From Bifidobacterium subtile (GTDB lineage Bacteria > Actinomycetota > Actinomycetes > Actinomycetales > Bifidobacteriaceae): a stretch of DNA of 64,000 nucleotides. The notes beneath the pieces were generated by a model. It saw nothing but the letters and a program-made list of their open reading frames with translations, was not told the DNA's origin and made no database searches. The stretch lies in contig NZ_JGZR01000006.1 in assembly GCF_000741775.1 (NCBI RefSeq), positions 62,001 through 126,000 of the forward strand. Reading direction: 5' to 3'. The translations under genes and the position numbers were made by a program. Shown here in pieces: positions 15,467-25,009 of the stretch (positions within the stretch are counted from its first letter, which is position 1; every line of letters starts with the position of its first letter).

Positions 15467-16886
15467 TCAGCTGTTCGCCGAACCACCTATGCAATTCCGC
15501 CACGGCCGTCTCATGCTCGACCGGGCCGTTATCCAAGCGGTATTCGAGCATATGCTTGTAGGCCTTGCCGACCAGCGGACCGGGCTTGATGCCCAGAATC
15601 TCGATGATCTCGTTGCCGTTCACATCCGGCCGGATCGCCTCGAAATCCTCGCGCTCCTTGAGCTCGCGCACGCGCTGCTCCATCTCGTCCATCGCCGCGG
15701 AGAACTGCATGGCCTTGCGCTTGTTCTGCGTGGTCGCGTCGGCGCGGGTCAGGCGGTTGAGGCGCTCGTACAGGTGCCCGGAGTCCTTCACATAGCGCCG
15801 CACGGCAGAGTCGGTCCACGGCTCGTCCACATAGCCGTGGAAACGCAGATGCATATTGACCAGCTCGCTCACATCGTCGATGGTGTGGCGGTCGAAATGC
15901 AGCGCTTTGAGCCGTTTGCGCGTCATCTTCGCACCCACCGCATCGTGATGGTGGAAGCTGACCTTGCCGCCCGGCTCATAACGCCGTGTGCGAGGCTTGC
16001 CGATGTCATGCAGCAACGCGGCCAGCCGCAGCACCGTGTCGGGCGCGGGCACCGGGCCGTCGGGGCCGGTTTCAAGCTTCACCGCGCGGTCGAGCACTTC
16101 TAGGGAATGCTCGAACACGTCCTTGTGTCGGTGATGCTCGTCGATTTCGAGGCGCAACGCCGGGACCTCGGGCAGCACGATGTCGGCCAGCCCCGAGTCC
16201 ACCAGCGCCTCGACGCCTTCGCGCGGGCGATCGGAGCGCATGAGTTTGACCAATTCGTCGCGCACGCGCTCGGCCGAAACGATGCCGATGCGCTCCGCCA
16301 TATCGCTGATGGCTTCGGCCGTGCCGGCCTCGATGCGGAAGCCGAGCTGCGCCACGAAGCGCACCGCCCGCATCATGCGCAGCGGATCGTCCTCGAAGGA
16401 CTGGTACGGGTCCACCGGCGTGCGCAGCAGCCCTTTGGCCAGATCGGCCGCACCGCCGAAAGGGTCCACGAATTCCAGCTCGGGCACCCGCAGCGCCATA
16501 GCGTTCACGGTGAAATCTCGGCGCGAAAGATCGCCGTCGAGCGAATCGCCGTAATCGACTTCGGGCTTGCGCGAATCCGAATCATAAGTATCGCTGCGAT
16601 AAGTCGTGATCTCGGCCTGCACCTCGGTGCCATCCTCGCGCCGACGCATCGCCCCCAGCGTGCCGAATTTGCGGCCCATATCCCAGAATCCGTCGCGGCC
16701 CCAATGCCGCAGAATCGGCTCGAACTGCTCAGGACGCGCCGAAGTGCAGAAATCCAAGTCGTGCGAGCGCCGGTGCAGGAGCATATCGCGCACCGGGCCG
16801 CCCACCAACGACAGCTCGTAGCCCTGAGCCGCGAACAGACGCCCCAATTCAATGGCTTCAGGCCATACTTCGAAATCCACGCTCAT
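15459..16886 (-). CDS. cca: CCA tRNA nucleotidyltransferase (poly(A) polymerase family, with HD domain)
   Basis: Adds or repairs the 3' CCA end of tRNAs. 475 residues. The N-terminal nucleotidyltransferase head has LVGGPVRDMLL and the metal-binding pair D43/D45 (HDLDF). The RRDFTVNAMA segment and a polymerase neck follow. A C-terminal HD domain (ALLHDIGKPRTRRYE) is typical of actinobacterial enzymes. The only tRNA in the window lacks an encoded CCA, consistent with need for this enzyme. It is divergent from the Nudix gene, as in the conserved cca-nudix-DUF6049-murJ region of actinobacteria. Confidence 0.93.
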   Translation of the reverse strand: MSVDFEVWPEAIELGRLFAAQGYELSLVGGPVRDMLLHRRSHDLDFCTSARPEQFEPILRHWGRDGFWDMGRKFGTLGAMRRREDGTEVQAEITTYRSDTYDSDSRKPEVDYGDSLDGDLSRRDFTVNAMALRVPELEFVDPFGGAADLAKGLLRTPVDPYQSFEDDPLRMMRAVRFVAQLGFRIEAGTAEAISDMAERIGIVSAERVRDELVKLMRSDRPREGVEALVDSGLADIVLPEVPALRLEIDEHHRHKDVFEHSLEVLDRAVKLETGPDGPVPAPDTVLRLAALLHDIGKPRTRRYEPGGKVSFHHHDAVGAKMTRKRLKALHFDRHTIDDVSELVNMHLRFHGYVDEPWTDSAVRRYVKDSGHLYERLNRLTRADATTQNKRKAMQFSAAMDEMEQRVRELKEREDFEAIRPDVNGNEIIEILGIKPGPLVGKAYKHMLEYRLDNGPVEHETAVAELHRWFGEQLSR

Positions 16887-16968
16887 CCTTTTTCCTCGTT
16901 CCTACATTTCGCAATCCTTAAGCATACCGTTACCCCACCTGCACATAGCGTTGAGTATGGTGGAAAGC

Positions 16969-17703
16969 ATGATTACACCCGCGGATCTGGTACGCATGCT
17001 CGGCCATGCCGCGGATGACCATGCCCAAAACGCGAATCCCGCCGACCGATTGCGCTACACCTCGCAGTCCGCCGAGCTTGGTTCGCCTGCCGATTCCGCG
17101 GTTTCTCCCGATCCTGCAGACTTTGCTCAAACCACTGGAGCAATCGCCGGAGCAGCCGAAGAGCCCTTGGCTGCAGGCGAGCAGCCTGGCTCGCCGACCC
17201 CCGCGATGATGCCGTCGCACCGCAGCGCCGAGGGGCCGACGACCTTCGCTTCGCTGGATGCGCAGGAGCTTCCGGTAGTGCGCGAGTATTCCGCCGGCGG
17301 GCTGGTGTTCGATGAGCTTGACCGCGTGGCCATCATCGCGCGGCATTCGCGCAGCGGGCATCTCGAATGGTGCCTGCCCAAGGGCCATATCGAAAAGGGC
17401 GAGACGCCGCGCCAGACGGCTGTGCGCGAGGTGCGCGAGGAGACCGGCATCCTGGGCGAGATCGTGGATTCGATCGCCACCATAGATTACTGGTTCACCG
17501 GTACCAATCAGCGCGTGCACAAGCTCGTCCATCATTTCGCGTTACGGCGCATCGACGGGGAGCTGAGCGTCGAAGGCGACCCCGATCACGAAGCCGAAGA
17601 CGCCATCTGGGTGCGCTTCGAGGATCTGGACAATGTGCTCAGCTATCCTAATGAGCGTAAGATCGCGTGGCTGTATGCCCGAAAACTGAACAGGCAGGCC
17701 TGA
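16969..17703 (+). CDS. Nudix hydrolase
   Basis: 244 residues. The first 100 are low-complexity Ala/Pro-rich; the Nudix domain starts at about 104 (VREYSAGGLVF). The Nudix box is complete at about 139-161 (GHIEKGETPRQTAVREV then REETGI). It would hydrolyse nucleoside diphosphate-linked compounds, with Mg2+ bound by the box glutamates. The substrate is unknown; in other actinobacteria this gene sits between cca and the DUF6049/murJ genes. Starts at 16957 and 16969 are both possible; GGTGGA just before 16969 tips the choice. DUF6049 follows almost directly. Confidence 0.85.
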   Translation: MITPADLVRMLGHAADDHAQNANPADRLRYTSQSAELGSPADSAVSPDPADFAQTTGAIAGAAEEPLAAGEQPGSPTPAMMPSHRSAEGPTTFASLDAQELPVVREYSAGGLVFDELDRVAIIARHSRSGHLEWCLPKGHIEKGETPRQTAVREVREETGILGEIVDSIATIDYWFTGTNQRVHKLVHHFALRRIDGELSVEGDPDHEAEDAIWVRFEDLDNVLSYPNERKIAWLYARKLNRQA

Positions 17704-19136
17704 CGTTGAAACAACATGCATGTGGCGCAGCGCGTCCGCATCCCCATACCCGGCGGCCCGGCTGCCGGTGGCGCGGACGCCAGCACCGCCACCGGCAGTC
17801 GGGCCGACTCACGGCGCTTTTCGCCGCCATCTTAACCTTGTTGGCGGCTTGCGTCGCCACATCGCCCGCATTCGCACAGACCAGCACGGCTGCCACCAGC
17901 CCGGGCGGCAACAGCGCGGATCAAGCGCAAGGGCAAGACGCATCAGGCGTCTCGATCTCCATCGACGCGGCGACGGCAGTGGTGACCGCAAGCTCGGGAT
18001 ACCATCTCAAGGCCACGATCAGCAACGGCACGTCTGCCGCGCTGCCGGAAGGCACCGTCACGCTGTCGACCAATATCTTCTATGGCTTCGTCTCGCGCAC
18101 CGACATCCAGCAGTGGGCGCAGGGCGAGGCTCCCATTCCCACGCCCGACCAGCTCGGGCAGGCGCATGTCTCCGCGTTGGCGCCCGGCGCGAGCGCCGCA
18201 GTCAGCATCGATGTGCCCGCGAATCAGGACCGGCTCAAAGCCATGGTGAACTGGGGACCCAAGCCGCTGCTGCTCGACTATGGCGACGCCAGCGGCACTC
18301 AGGCGCAGAGCACGTCCTTTCTGACCCGCTCCCAAGACGGCCTGAACACGGCCGACACGCCTGCCATGGGTCTTACGGTGGCCATGCCACTGACCGGAAG
18401 CTGGCAGCTTGACGACAACGCCACGTCCATATTGCTAGCCGGCACCGGGGATGAAGCGGCGAAGATCACGCCGGACAACGCGGTGTCCCTGCGCGGCGGC
18501 ACGAAGCTGCCGCACGACACCGGGCAGCTGCTCGCCCAGCACCCGATGCTGCAGGCCGTGGCCGACCCGACATATCTCAGGTCGCTGTCCCTGCCGCCGA
18601 AAAGCGCCGGCATCATGCAGTCCGGCTACTTCGATATCACCGGTTACGCGGCCGAAGACGATCCGCAGGCCTACACGGATTCCGGCGTCGATACCGCCGC
18701 GTGGAACGCGGATGCCGCCACCGCACAGCTGCGCGACGCCTTGGGAGACCAGTCTGCCAGCCAGCCAGCCTATGCATGGCAAGGCGCGGGGCGCTGGACC
18801 ATGCAGGCGCTGGATCAGGCCAAACGCCAAGGCTTCTCGACCGTCATCGCCAGCAGCGGCTTCGACGACGCGGATGCGGCCACCGTGCACACGGGCAAAT
18901 ACGTCGTGCCGACCGATGATGGCGAGGTGACAGTGCTCGCCGCCCAGCGCGAGCTGAGCAGCCTGGCCCATGGCCATATGTCGAATGCGCACGCGCACGG
19001 CGAGTCCAGCGCAGCCGGCCGCATCGCACGCTTCATGGCCCAGAGCGCCTTCTACCAAATGGAGCAGCCCTACACCGCGCGTAATCTGCTCGTCTGTTTC
19101 TCCGCCAGCGCTCCGGCCGCTGACTCCAGCGCCTGA
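17667..19136 (+). pseudogene. DUF6049 family secreted protein, N-terminal part (frameshifted gene, part 1)
   Basis: About 489 residues. A signal peptide (RLTALFAAILTLLAACVATSPAFAQ) is followed by a long extracytoplasmic region. In actinobacteria a DUF6049 protein precedes murJ and is thought to be an envelope protein of unknown function. The ATG at 17667 overlaps the Nudix gene and has no clear ribosome-binding site; a TTG at 17706, three bases after the Nudix stop codon, is the alternative. The frame ends in TGA at 19134-19136, exactly where the family continues in the next frame. Sequence around the break (SSA, then LMGAIEQASW if one C is restored before TGATG) suggests a one-base deletion. 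Confidence 0.75.
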
Positions 19137-19987
19137 TGGGCGCGATCGAGCAGGCCTCCTGGCTCAGCCTCACCTCGCTTGACGCGCTGTCCGCCGCCGA
19201 ACCCTATGCCTCCGGAGACGATGCCGCGTCGATGGTGCCCAGCGACAGCGGCATCTCGCAGCAGAAAATGAAGGCGCTTGACGATACGTTGAGCACCCTG
19301 CGCGGCACTCGGGCCGACGCCTCCCGCTTCGCCGCCTCGATTCTCGCCCCGGAAAACTCCGCGCCCGCCAACAGCAACGCTCCTTCGGCAAGCGACGAGG
19401 GCAGCCCGCAGGCCTTGGCCCAGCAGGACGCCAACACCAACACCAGCCAAGGCAGCGCCAAGTGGATGTCGAGCGTGATCGCCGTCCACGACCGCCTCGC
19501 CCTGCACGCGCTCAGCGGCAGCGCTTCCGTGCGCGAGCTCATGGTCGCAGGAGCGCAATCCTTGGCCGCGAAGCTCCTCGGCGGCGTCACCATCACCCCG
19601 ACCGAACGCGTGACCGTGGTGAGCGAAACCGCCAGCATGCCCGTCACCATCAGCAACAGCCACCCTTACCCGGTCCGCGTGCGCATTTCGTCATTGACCG
19701 ATTCGATGGAAATCGTCACCACGCGCTTCTCCGACGTCGATGTGCCGGCGCACGGCAGCACGCAGACGACCTTCACCATCCGCGTCTCGACCTCGGGCAG
19801 CGCCACCGCCCATCTGACATTGCTTGACCGCGCCGGCGGCCAGTTCTCCGCCCCGCAGTCCACGCCGATCATCAGCACCTTGCAGATCAGCGACATGAGC
19901 GGGTTCGTATTCATCGCCATCGCCATCGCGCTGGGCCTGCTGGGTCTGTGGCGTCAGTTCCACCGCAAGAAAGATCCCGACGAATGA
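19136..19987 (+). pseudogene. DUF6049 family protein, C-terminal part (frameshifted gene, part 2)
   Basis: 283 residues that continue the same family after the frame break. The rest of the extracytoplasmic region includes a beta-rich domain (TITPTERVTVVSETASMPVTI is split across it) and ends in a membrane helix (FVFIAIAIALGLLGLW) with the basic tail RQFHRKKDPDE. Parts 1 and 2 sum to about 772 residues, a normal single-protein length. The ATG at 19136 overlaps the stop of part 1 (TGATG), so coupled re-initiation could still make this part, but it lacks a signal peptide. Its stop overlaps the murJ start (ATGA). Confidence 0.72.
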
Positions 19988-22900
19988 GTTCATCAGTTGG
20001 CCGCAACTCACTGATCATGGCGAGCGGAACCGCAGCCTCCCGCCTTACCGGCCAGATACGCACGATCCTGCTCGCCGCGGCCATCGGCACGACGGGCCTG
20101 GCAGCCAATGCGTACCAAGCCGGATCGATGATCCCCCAAGTGGTGTTCACGCTGGTCTCCGGCGGCATCTTCAACGCGGTGCTCGTGCCGCAGATCGTGC
20201 GCACGCTGCGGCAGGAAGATGCTGAAGACAGGCTCAACAAGCTGATCACCTTCGCCGTCGCACTGCTGCTCGCCGTCACGCTGCTCATGACCGCCGGCAC
20301 GCCGCTGCTCACGCGGCTCTACGTCGGCGGCGGGTCCGATATGCTCGCCTTGGCCAACGCCTTCACCTTGTGGTGCATGCCGCAGATCTTCTTCTACGGC
20401 CTCTATACCGTCGTCGGGCAGATTCTTGCCGCCAAGGACCACTTCGGCACGTATGCGTGGAGCTCGGTGGGCGCGAATATCATCAGCAGCGCCGGCTTCG
20501 TGGCGTTTATCGTGCTCTTCGGCCGAGCCGATCGCCGCCCGCTCGACTTCTGGACCACTGGCAAGATCAGCCTGACAGCCGGCGCGTGGACGCTGGGCGT
20601 CGCCTTCCAGGCGCTGGTGCTGTTCCTGCCGCTTCGCAAAGCCGGCATTCGATACCGCCCGAGCTGGGGCTTCAAGGGGATCGGCCTGCGCGCGATGGGC
20701 CCGGTCGCCGCATGGAGCGTAGGCATCGTGGCCGTCGAGCAGCTCGCCACGATCATCAACACCAATGTCACCACCAGCGCACCGGACCGGGCCGCGCGGC
20801 TGCTGGGGCTCAGCCAGTTCGACGTAGCCGGCAACGCCAGCTACCAGAACGCCTACACGATTTACATACTGCCGTATTCGCTTATCGCCGTCTCGGTGGC
20901 CACGGCCATATTCCCGCACATCTCGAAGGCGGTCGCCGCCTCCGACATCGCGTCGGCCCGCGACAACCTCAGCCAGTCGCTGCGCAATGTCGGGCTGATG
21001 ATGTGCTTCTTCACGGCGGTGTTTCTGGTGATGCCCACGCCGATCACGCTGGCGCTGCTGCCTTCCGTGAGCGTGCATGAAGCGGCGCTGATGGCGGGCC
21101 CGCTGATGGCGCTGGCCGCCAATCTGCCCATGGCGGGCGCCTATCTCATCATCCAGCGCACCTTCTATGCCTTCGAGGACGGCAAGCACCCCTTCCTGTT
21201 CATCGCGCTGCAGTCCGGCCTTCAGCTTGTCGTGCTGTTCGCGGGCGTGCTGCTGCTTTCGCCGGTTCATTGGGCGACGCTGTTGGGCGCATCGATTTCA
21301 GTCGGCTATGTGCTGGCTTTCCCGATTCTGGCCCGCATGCTGCGCAAGCGCTTCGGCGGCGCTATGGACGGCCGCCGCATCACCCTCACTTATGTCAAGG
21401 CGCTCATCGCCGGCGTGGTGGCGGTTGTGGTCGGCTGGCGGATGAGCCAACCGGTCTACGCGTTGGTCGGGGCGCATATGAGCGGCACGGCTTTCGGCGG
21501 GGCATGTGGGGCGAACGGCGCAGGCGACAGCATGACCTGGCTGCAGTCCATCGCGGTGTGCTTCGTGCTCGGCGTGCTGGTGAGCGCGCTGTATGCGATT
21601 GTGCTGTGGCTGCTGCGCACGCAGGAATTCATGGCGATGGCCGGCGCTCTCGTCGGCCGCCTTACCCGCCGCGCACGCAAGGCTCCAGCTGGGCCAGCCG
21701 GCCCGGCCGGTCCGCGTTCAAGCTCCGCGTCACGTTCCAGCGCCGTCCCGCGTACGCAGTCAGGAGCGCAGCCCAGCCAGCTGCCAGACCCGCGGTTCAG
21801 CGCCAAACCAGCTGACCGCGCCCGCGTCGTCAGCGCCGTCGCACCGGCTTCCACGATGGTGCCGCCGCCGATGTTCGACCCCGTGGCGCATGAACTGGTC
21901 AGCCGTGATTCCGGCCCGGCCAGCACCCAGATCTCGGCTATCCCCACCGGTAGAATATCCACAGCGCCGCAAACGCCAGCGCTGACGCCGCGCCATGGAG
22001 TTGAAGGAATTATGAAGCCTGAATTGGGAGATGTTGTCATCAACCGTTACACCTTGGTTTCGCTGTTGCGCGACGAACCGGGGCTGCAGGTTTGGAAGGC
22101 GAATGACCGTGCGCTGGCCCGCGATTGCCAGCTATTCATCGTCAATGACGCCGAGGCCATCGATCAGGTCAACGCCATCGCTTCTTCGCTGGTGCTCTCG
22201 AAGAACCCTCATGTCACGCCCGTGCTGCAGCTGCAGCAACGCGACGGCGTGGCCATCGTTGTCACCCAGCTGGACGCGGGATCGGCGTTAGGAGAGTACT
22301 GCCAAGGGCGTTCTGACCGCATGCTTGGCTTCGCTGCGATGCGCTCGATTCTTGGCGAGGCCGCGCAAACCGCCCAGCAGCTGCTCGCCGGCGGCATGGA
22401 GCGTCTCGTGCTGGACACCACCACCATACGCATCACCTCGCAGGGCATCCAGCTCGCCGACGTGCCTTTCGGGCCCGTTATGGCCGATGTCATTGCGCCG
22501 CCGAACGGCATCCACGGCGAACAGCTCGCGACCTGGCAGCTTGCGGCAGTGCTGTATGCAATGCTCACCGAAACTCCTTCGGGTCGGATCTCAGGATTCA
22601 ACGCCGACCATATCCCGCAGGATGCTCCGGACGAATTCGCGCTCATCTGCAAGCGCGGCCTCCACTTGCGCGATGAAGGCGAAGGACACGCCATCCCGAT
22701 GGTGACGCTGGCCGAGTTCTCCGCTCTGCTGGGCGATTGGAAGCCCGTAAGCCAGCTGACGCCTTTGGACCTGAGCAAACCCGCGGCGGACAGCCCCGCC
22801 TCCATCACGGTCGCGCCGCTGGTCACCGGCGGCGCCAGACGCCTGCTGGAGATTCCGGATACGATTTTCACCAGCATGCGCAAACGGTACGATGCCTCGC

Positions 22901-24264
22901 CCGACGTTAGCGGGGCTGCTGGCGCCGACGCCGAAGGCGCGAACCCTGAAGCCGCCGCCAAGACTGCTGGACTCACCGCCTTGGGCAGCGGGCTGAAGTC
23001 CCTGTGGGGCAAGGGCAGGCCCGCTCCCGGCTCAGCCGGGCAGGCAGCTGGCGAAGGCTTGGACTTGGAAGGCGGCGAGGTGCCGGACTTCCGCGATGTG
23101 GCAGCCAGCGAAATGGCCGAAATCATCGCCCCGGACGAACCCGACTACGGCACGCTGTTCTCCAGCTTCGATTTCAACGCGGAGCAGGGCAATGGCGACG
23201 ACAGCGGCACAGGGCCCATGCAGTTCGATTTCTCCACGCAGATCATGAATCCTGTGGGCTTCGAGGAGAGTCCGGCAACCGGCTCCTTCGAGGCGACCGG
23301 GCGCATCCCCGTCATCGACGGCGACGGCAATCAAGTCGCTCCGGGGGCGGAATCCCAGCGCGCGCTTGCAGCTGAACAGGCCCAGCGAGACGCCGTGGCA
23401 GCGGTGGCCTTGCCGCCGAGCTTCACTCCCACGGCCCATGATGCGACGCAGCCGGCGAAGCCGTTGAAAACCGCTGGGGCAGCCGCCGCAGCAGAAGCGC
23501 CGAACCCAACTGGCCCAACTGGCCCGTCGAACCCGACCGGAGACGACGAGGATATCGCCGATGCGCCGCTGTTCGGGCGCATCACGACCAAAGTCGTCGC
23601 AATCGTGGTCGTGGCCATCATCGTCATCACCGCGCTCAGCCTGGCTATGCACGGCCTGCTCAACCGCAACTCCTCCACCGGGGGAGACGGCAGCCAGACG
23701 AACTCGTGGCCCACCACCGATCTCAATGATGTGCCGTTCGGCGACAGCACCAGCAGCCCGGCCGACAACCCTAGCGCCACGGCCGACGCCAGCAAGCAGA
23801 GCGCCAGCCCCAAGGCAAGCTCCCCAGCCGCAAAGAGCGCTAGCCCCAAGGCCACGAAGAAGCCGACCCAACCCAGCGTCATCACCGCCGACAAGAACGC
23901 CAGGCAGGTGCCTGCTCCCAAGGTGCCGCAGAACAATACGCCCTTCGATATCGACAAGCAGGAGTTCCTCACCAACCCCGGCGGGCAGCGCGGATACGCC
24001 TACTACATGCATCTGAGCCAGCCTCAGGACGCCTACCGCTTCGTCATCAAGATCCGTTCCTCAGGCGGCACGGGGTATCTGCGCGCCAACGCCACGACCA
24101 ACCCGACGCAGGGCGAGCAGGTCGCCCAGTTCTCCTTCGACGCCAGCGGCACCACGGATGTGAAGTTCAGCAAGCCGACCAACGCGCAGGACTTTCTGCT
24201 CTGGGTTCCCTTCGACAGCCTTCCCGGCAGCCAGCTCTACATCGATTCCGTGCAGATCTACTAG
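19984..24264 (+). CDS. murJ: Lipid II flippase MurJ fused to a pseudokinase and an extracytoplasmic domain
   Basis: 1426 residues. Residues about 1-560 are a MurJ/MviN flippase (GTAASRLTGQIRTILLAAAIG, many membrane helices), which moves lipid II outward for peptidoglycan synthesis. After a Pro/Ser-rich linker comes a degenerate kinase fold (about 680-920; INRYTLVSLLRDEPGLQVW) lacking the HRD and DFG motifs, i.e. a pseudokinase. An acidic low-complexity region, a single membrane helix (VVAIVVVAIIVITALSLAM) and a C-terminal beta-rich domain outside follow. This matches mycobacterial MviN, whose phosphorylated pseudokinase domain recruits the FHA protein FhaA (family knowledge). An internal ATG at 22012 has GAAGGA upstream. 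The start overlaps the preceding stop (ATGA). Confidence 0.92.
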   Translation: MSSSVGRNSLIMASGTAASRLTGQIRTILLAAAIGTTGLAANAYQAGSMIPQVVFTLVSGGIFNAVLVPQIVRTLRQEDAEDRLNKLITFAVALLLAVTLLMTAGTPLLTRLYVGGGSDMLALANAFTLWCMPQIFFYGLYTVVGQILAAKDHFGTYAWSSVGANIISSAGFVAFIVLFGRADRRPLDFWTTGKISLTAGAWTLGVAFQALVLFLPLRKAGIRYRPSWGFKGIGLRAMGPVAAWSVGIVAVEQLATIINTNVTTSAPDRAARLLGLSQFDVAGNASYQNAYTIYILPYSLIAVSVATAIFPHISKAVAASDIASARDNLSQSLRNVGLMMCFFTAVFLVMPTPITLALLPSVSVHEAALMAGPLMALAANLPMAGAYLIIQRTFYAFEDGKHPFLFIALQSGLQLVVLFAGVLLLSPVHWATLLGASISVGYVLAFPILARMLRKRFGGAMDGRRITLTYVKALIAGVVAVVVGWRMSQPVYALVGAHMSGTAFGGACGANGAGDSMTWLQSIAVCFVLGVLVSALYAIVLWLLRTQEFMAMAGALVGRLTRRARKAPAGPAGPAGPRSSSASRSSAVPRTQSGAQPSQLPDPRFSAKPADRARVVSAVAPASTMVPPPMFDPVAHELVSRDSGPASTQISAIPTGRISTAPQTPALTPRHGVEGIMKPELGDVVINRYTLVSLLRDEPGLQVWKANDRALARDCQLFIVNDAEAIDQVNAIASSLVLSKNPHVTPVLQLQQRDGVAIVVTQLDAGSALGEYCQGRSDRMLGFAAMRSILGEAAQTAQQLLAGGMERLVLDTTTIRITSQGIQLADVPFGPVMADVIAPPNGIHGEQLATWQLAAVLYAMLTETPSGRISGFNADHIPQDAPDEFALICKRGLHLRDEGEGHAIPMVTLAEFSALLGDWKPVSQLTPLDLSKPAADSPASITVAPLVTGGARRLLEIPDTIFTSMRKRYDASPDVSGAAGADAEGANPEAAAKTAGLTALGSGLKSLWGKGRPAPGSAGQAAGEGLDLEGGEVPDFRDVAASEMAEIIAPDEPDYGTLFSSFDFNAEQGNGDDSGTGPMQFDFSTQIMNPVGFEESPATGSFEATGRIPVIDGDGNQVAPGAESQRALAAEQAQRDAVAAVALPPSFTPTAHDATQPAKPLKTAGAAAAAEAPNPTGPTGPSNPTGDDEDIADAPLFGRITTKVVAIVVVAIIVITALSLAMHGLLNRNSSTGGDGSQTNSWPTTDLNDVPFGDSTSSPADNPSATADASKQSASPKASSPAAKSASPKATKKPTQPSVITADKNARQVPAPKVPQNNTPFDIDKQEFLTNPGGQRGYAYYMHLSQPQDAYRFVIKIRSSGGTGYLRANATTNPTQGEQVAQFSFDASGTTDVKFSKPTNAQDFLLWVPFDSLPGSQLYIDSVQIY

Positions 24265-24357
24265 CCGTTGGACGCGGCATGGGCCGTTACGCAGCCCGCT
24301 CACAGCGTCCCCGTCCCCAGCCGCCCCCTTCGCCCCAGCGAGACCCAGCATCCGCTT

Positions 24358-24461
24358 TGTAGCGCTATCTTCGGCCTGACGCTACAATCCTGCCGCTAAG
24401 GGCGCGTTAGCGTCCGGATTGTAGCGCTAACCCGCTGCTACCGCTACAATCCGGACGCTAA
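24358..24461. repeat. GTAGCG/CGCTAC hairpins, including a perfect 20-bp stem
   Basis: GTAGCG (24358-24363) pairs with CGCTAC (24379-24384). TTAGCGTCCGGATTGTAGCG (24407-24426) is perfectly complementary to 24442-24461, with a 15-base loop. The second arm overlaps the stop codon of the acetyltransferase gene. It probably serves as a bidirectional terminator between convergent genes. Related TTGTAGCGC arms occur at 59574-59664. Confidence 0.8.
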
Positions 24462-24955
24462 GCCACATCGGCACGCAGGTCACCCAGATCCTTGATGGCC
24501 CAGCGGTTCATGGCGCTGTGCTCGCCGCCGGGCAGCGGTCCATCCAGGAATGCAAAGCCATAGCTGCGATAGAGTGCTCCGGCGATCCCAAGCACGCTGT
24601 GGGTTTCGAGGTAGCAGCGGTCAAAATATTGCGCGGCAAACGGCAGCGCCGTGTCGATCAGCGCCTTGGAGTAGCCGCGGCTCCGGTACGCGGCATCGAC
24701 ATACAGCTTCTGCAGCTCGCAGACGCCCTCGGACCCCACGACCGGCGCGATGCCCACGCCGCCGACAACCCGGTTGTCTTCCTCGGCCACCCAGTAATGC
24801 CGGTCCTCCCGCTCGCCATAGTATTCGGCGAGCCGGTCGAGCTGCGGGTCGAAATACGCGGTCCCCGGAATATCAAGGCCTGCCGCATGCAGGCTAGTCC
24901 TGACAAGCACGGCGACGGCCGCATCGTCGGCGGCTTCGATGGAGCGAATTCTCAT
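24458..24955 (-). CDS. GNAT family N-acetyltransferase
   Basis: 165 residues, one GNAT domain: MRIRSIEAADDAAVAVLVRT (start of strand 1), VCELQKLYVDAAYRSRGYSKALI (acetyl-CoA pyrophosphate loop RSRGYS) and LYRSYGFAFLD. It acetylates an amine of an unknown substrate. The start at 24955 fits the domain boundary; the ribosome-binding site is weak. It stands at the edge of the block between murJ and trxB and shares no obvious operon with the importer upstream. Confidence 0.85.
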   Translation of the reverse strand: MRIRSIEAADDAAVAVLVRTSLHAAGLDIPGTAYFDPQLDRLAEYYGEREDRHYWVAEEDNRVVGGVGIAPVVGSEGVCELQKLYVDAAYRSRGYSKALIDTALPFAAQYFDRCYLETHSVLGIAGALYRSYGFAFLDGPLPGGEHSAMNRWAIKDLGDLRADVA

Positions 24956-25009
24956 ACCACGGCATCCTACCTGATCCCCGTCATCCTGCGCTGGCCAAGC
25001 CAAAAACGG

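Noticed and set aside
19134..19138. Programmed ribosomal frameshift in the DUF6049 gene
   Set aside because: No slippery heptamer or clear downstream structure was seen; a simple deletion with TGATG overlap explains the data better.
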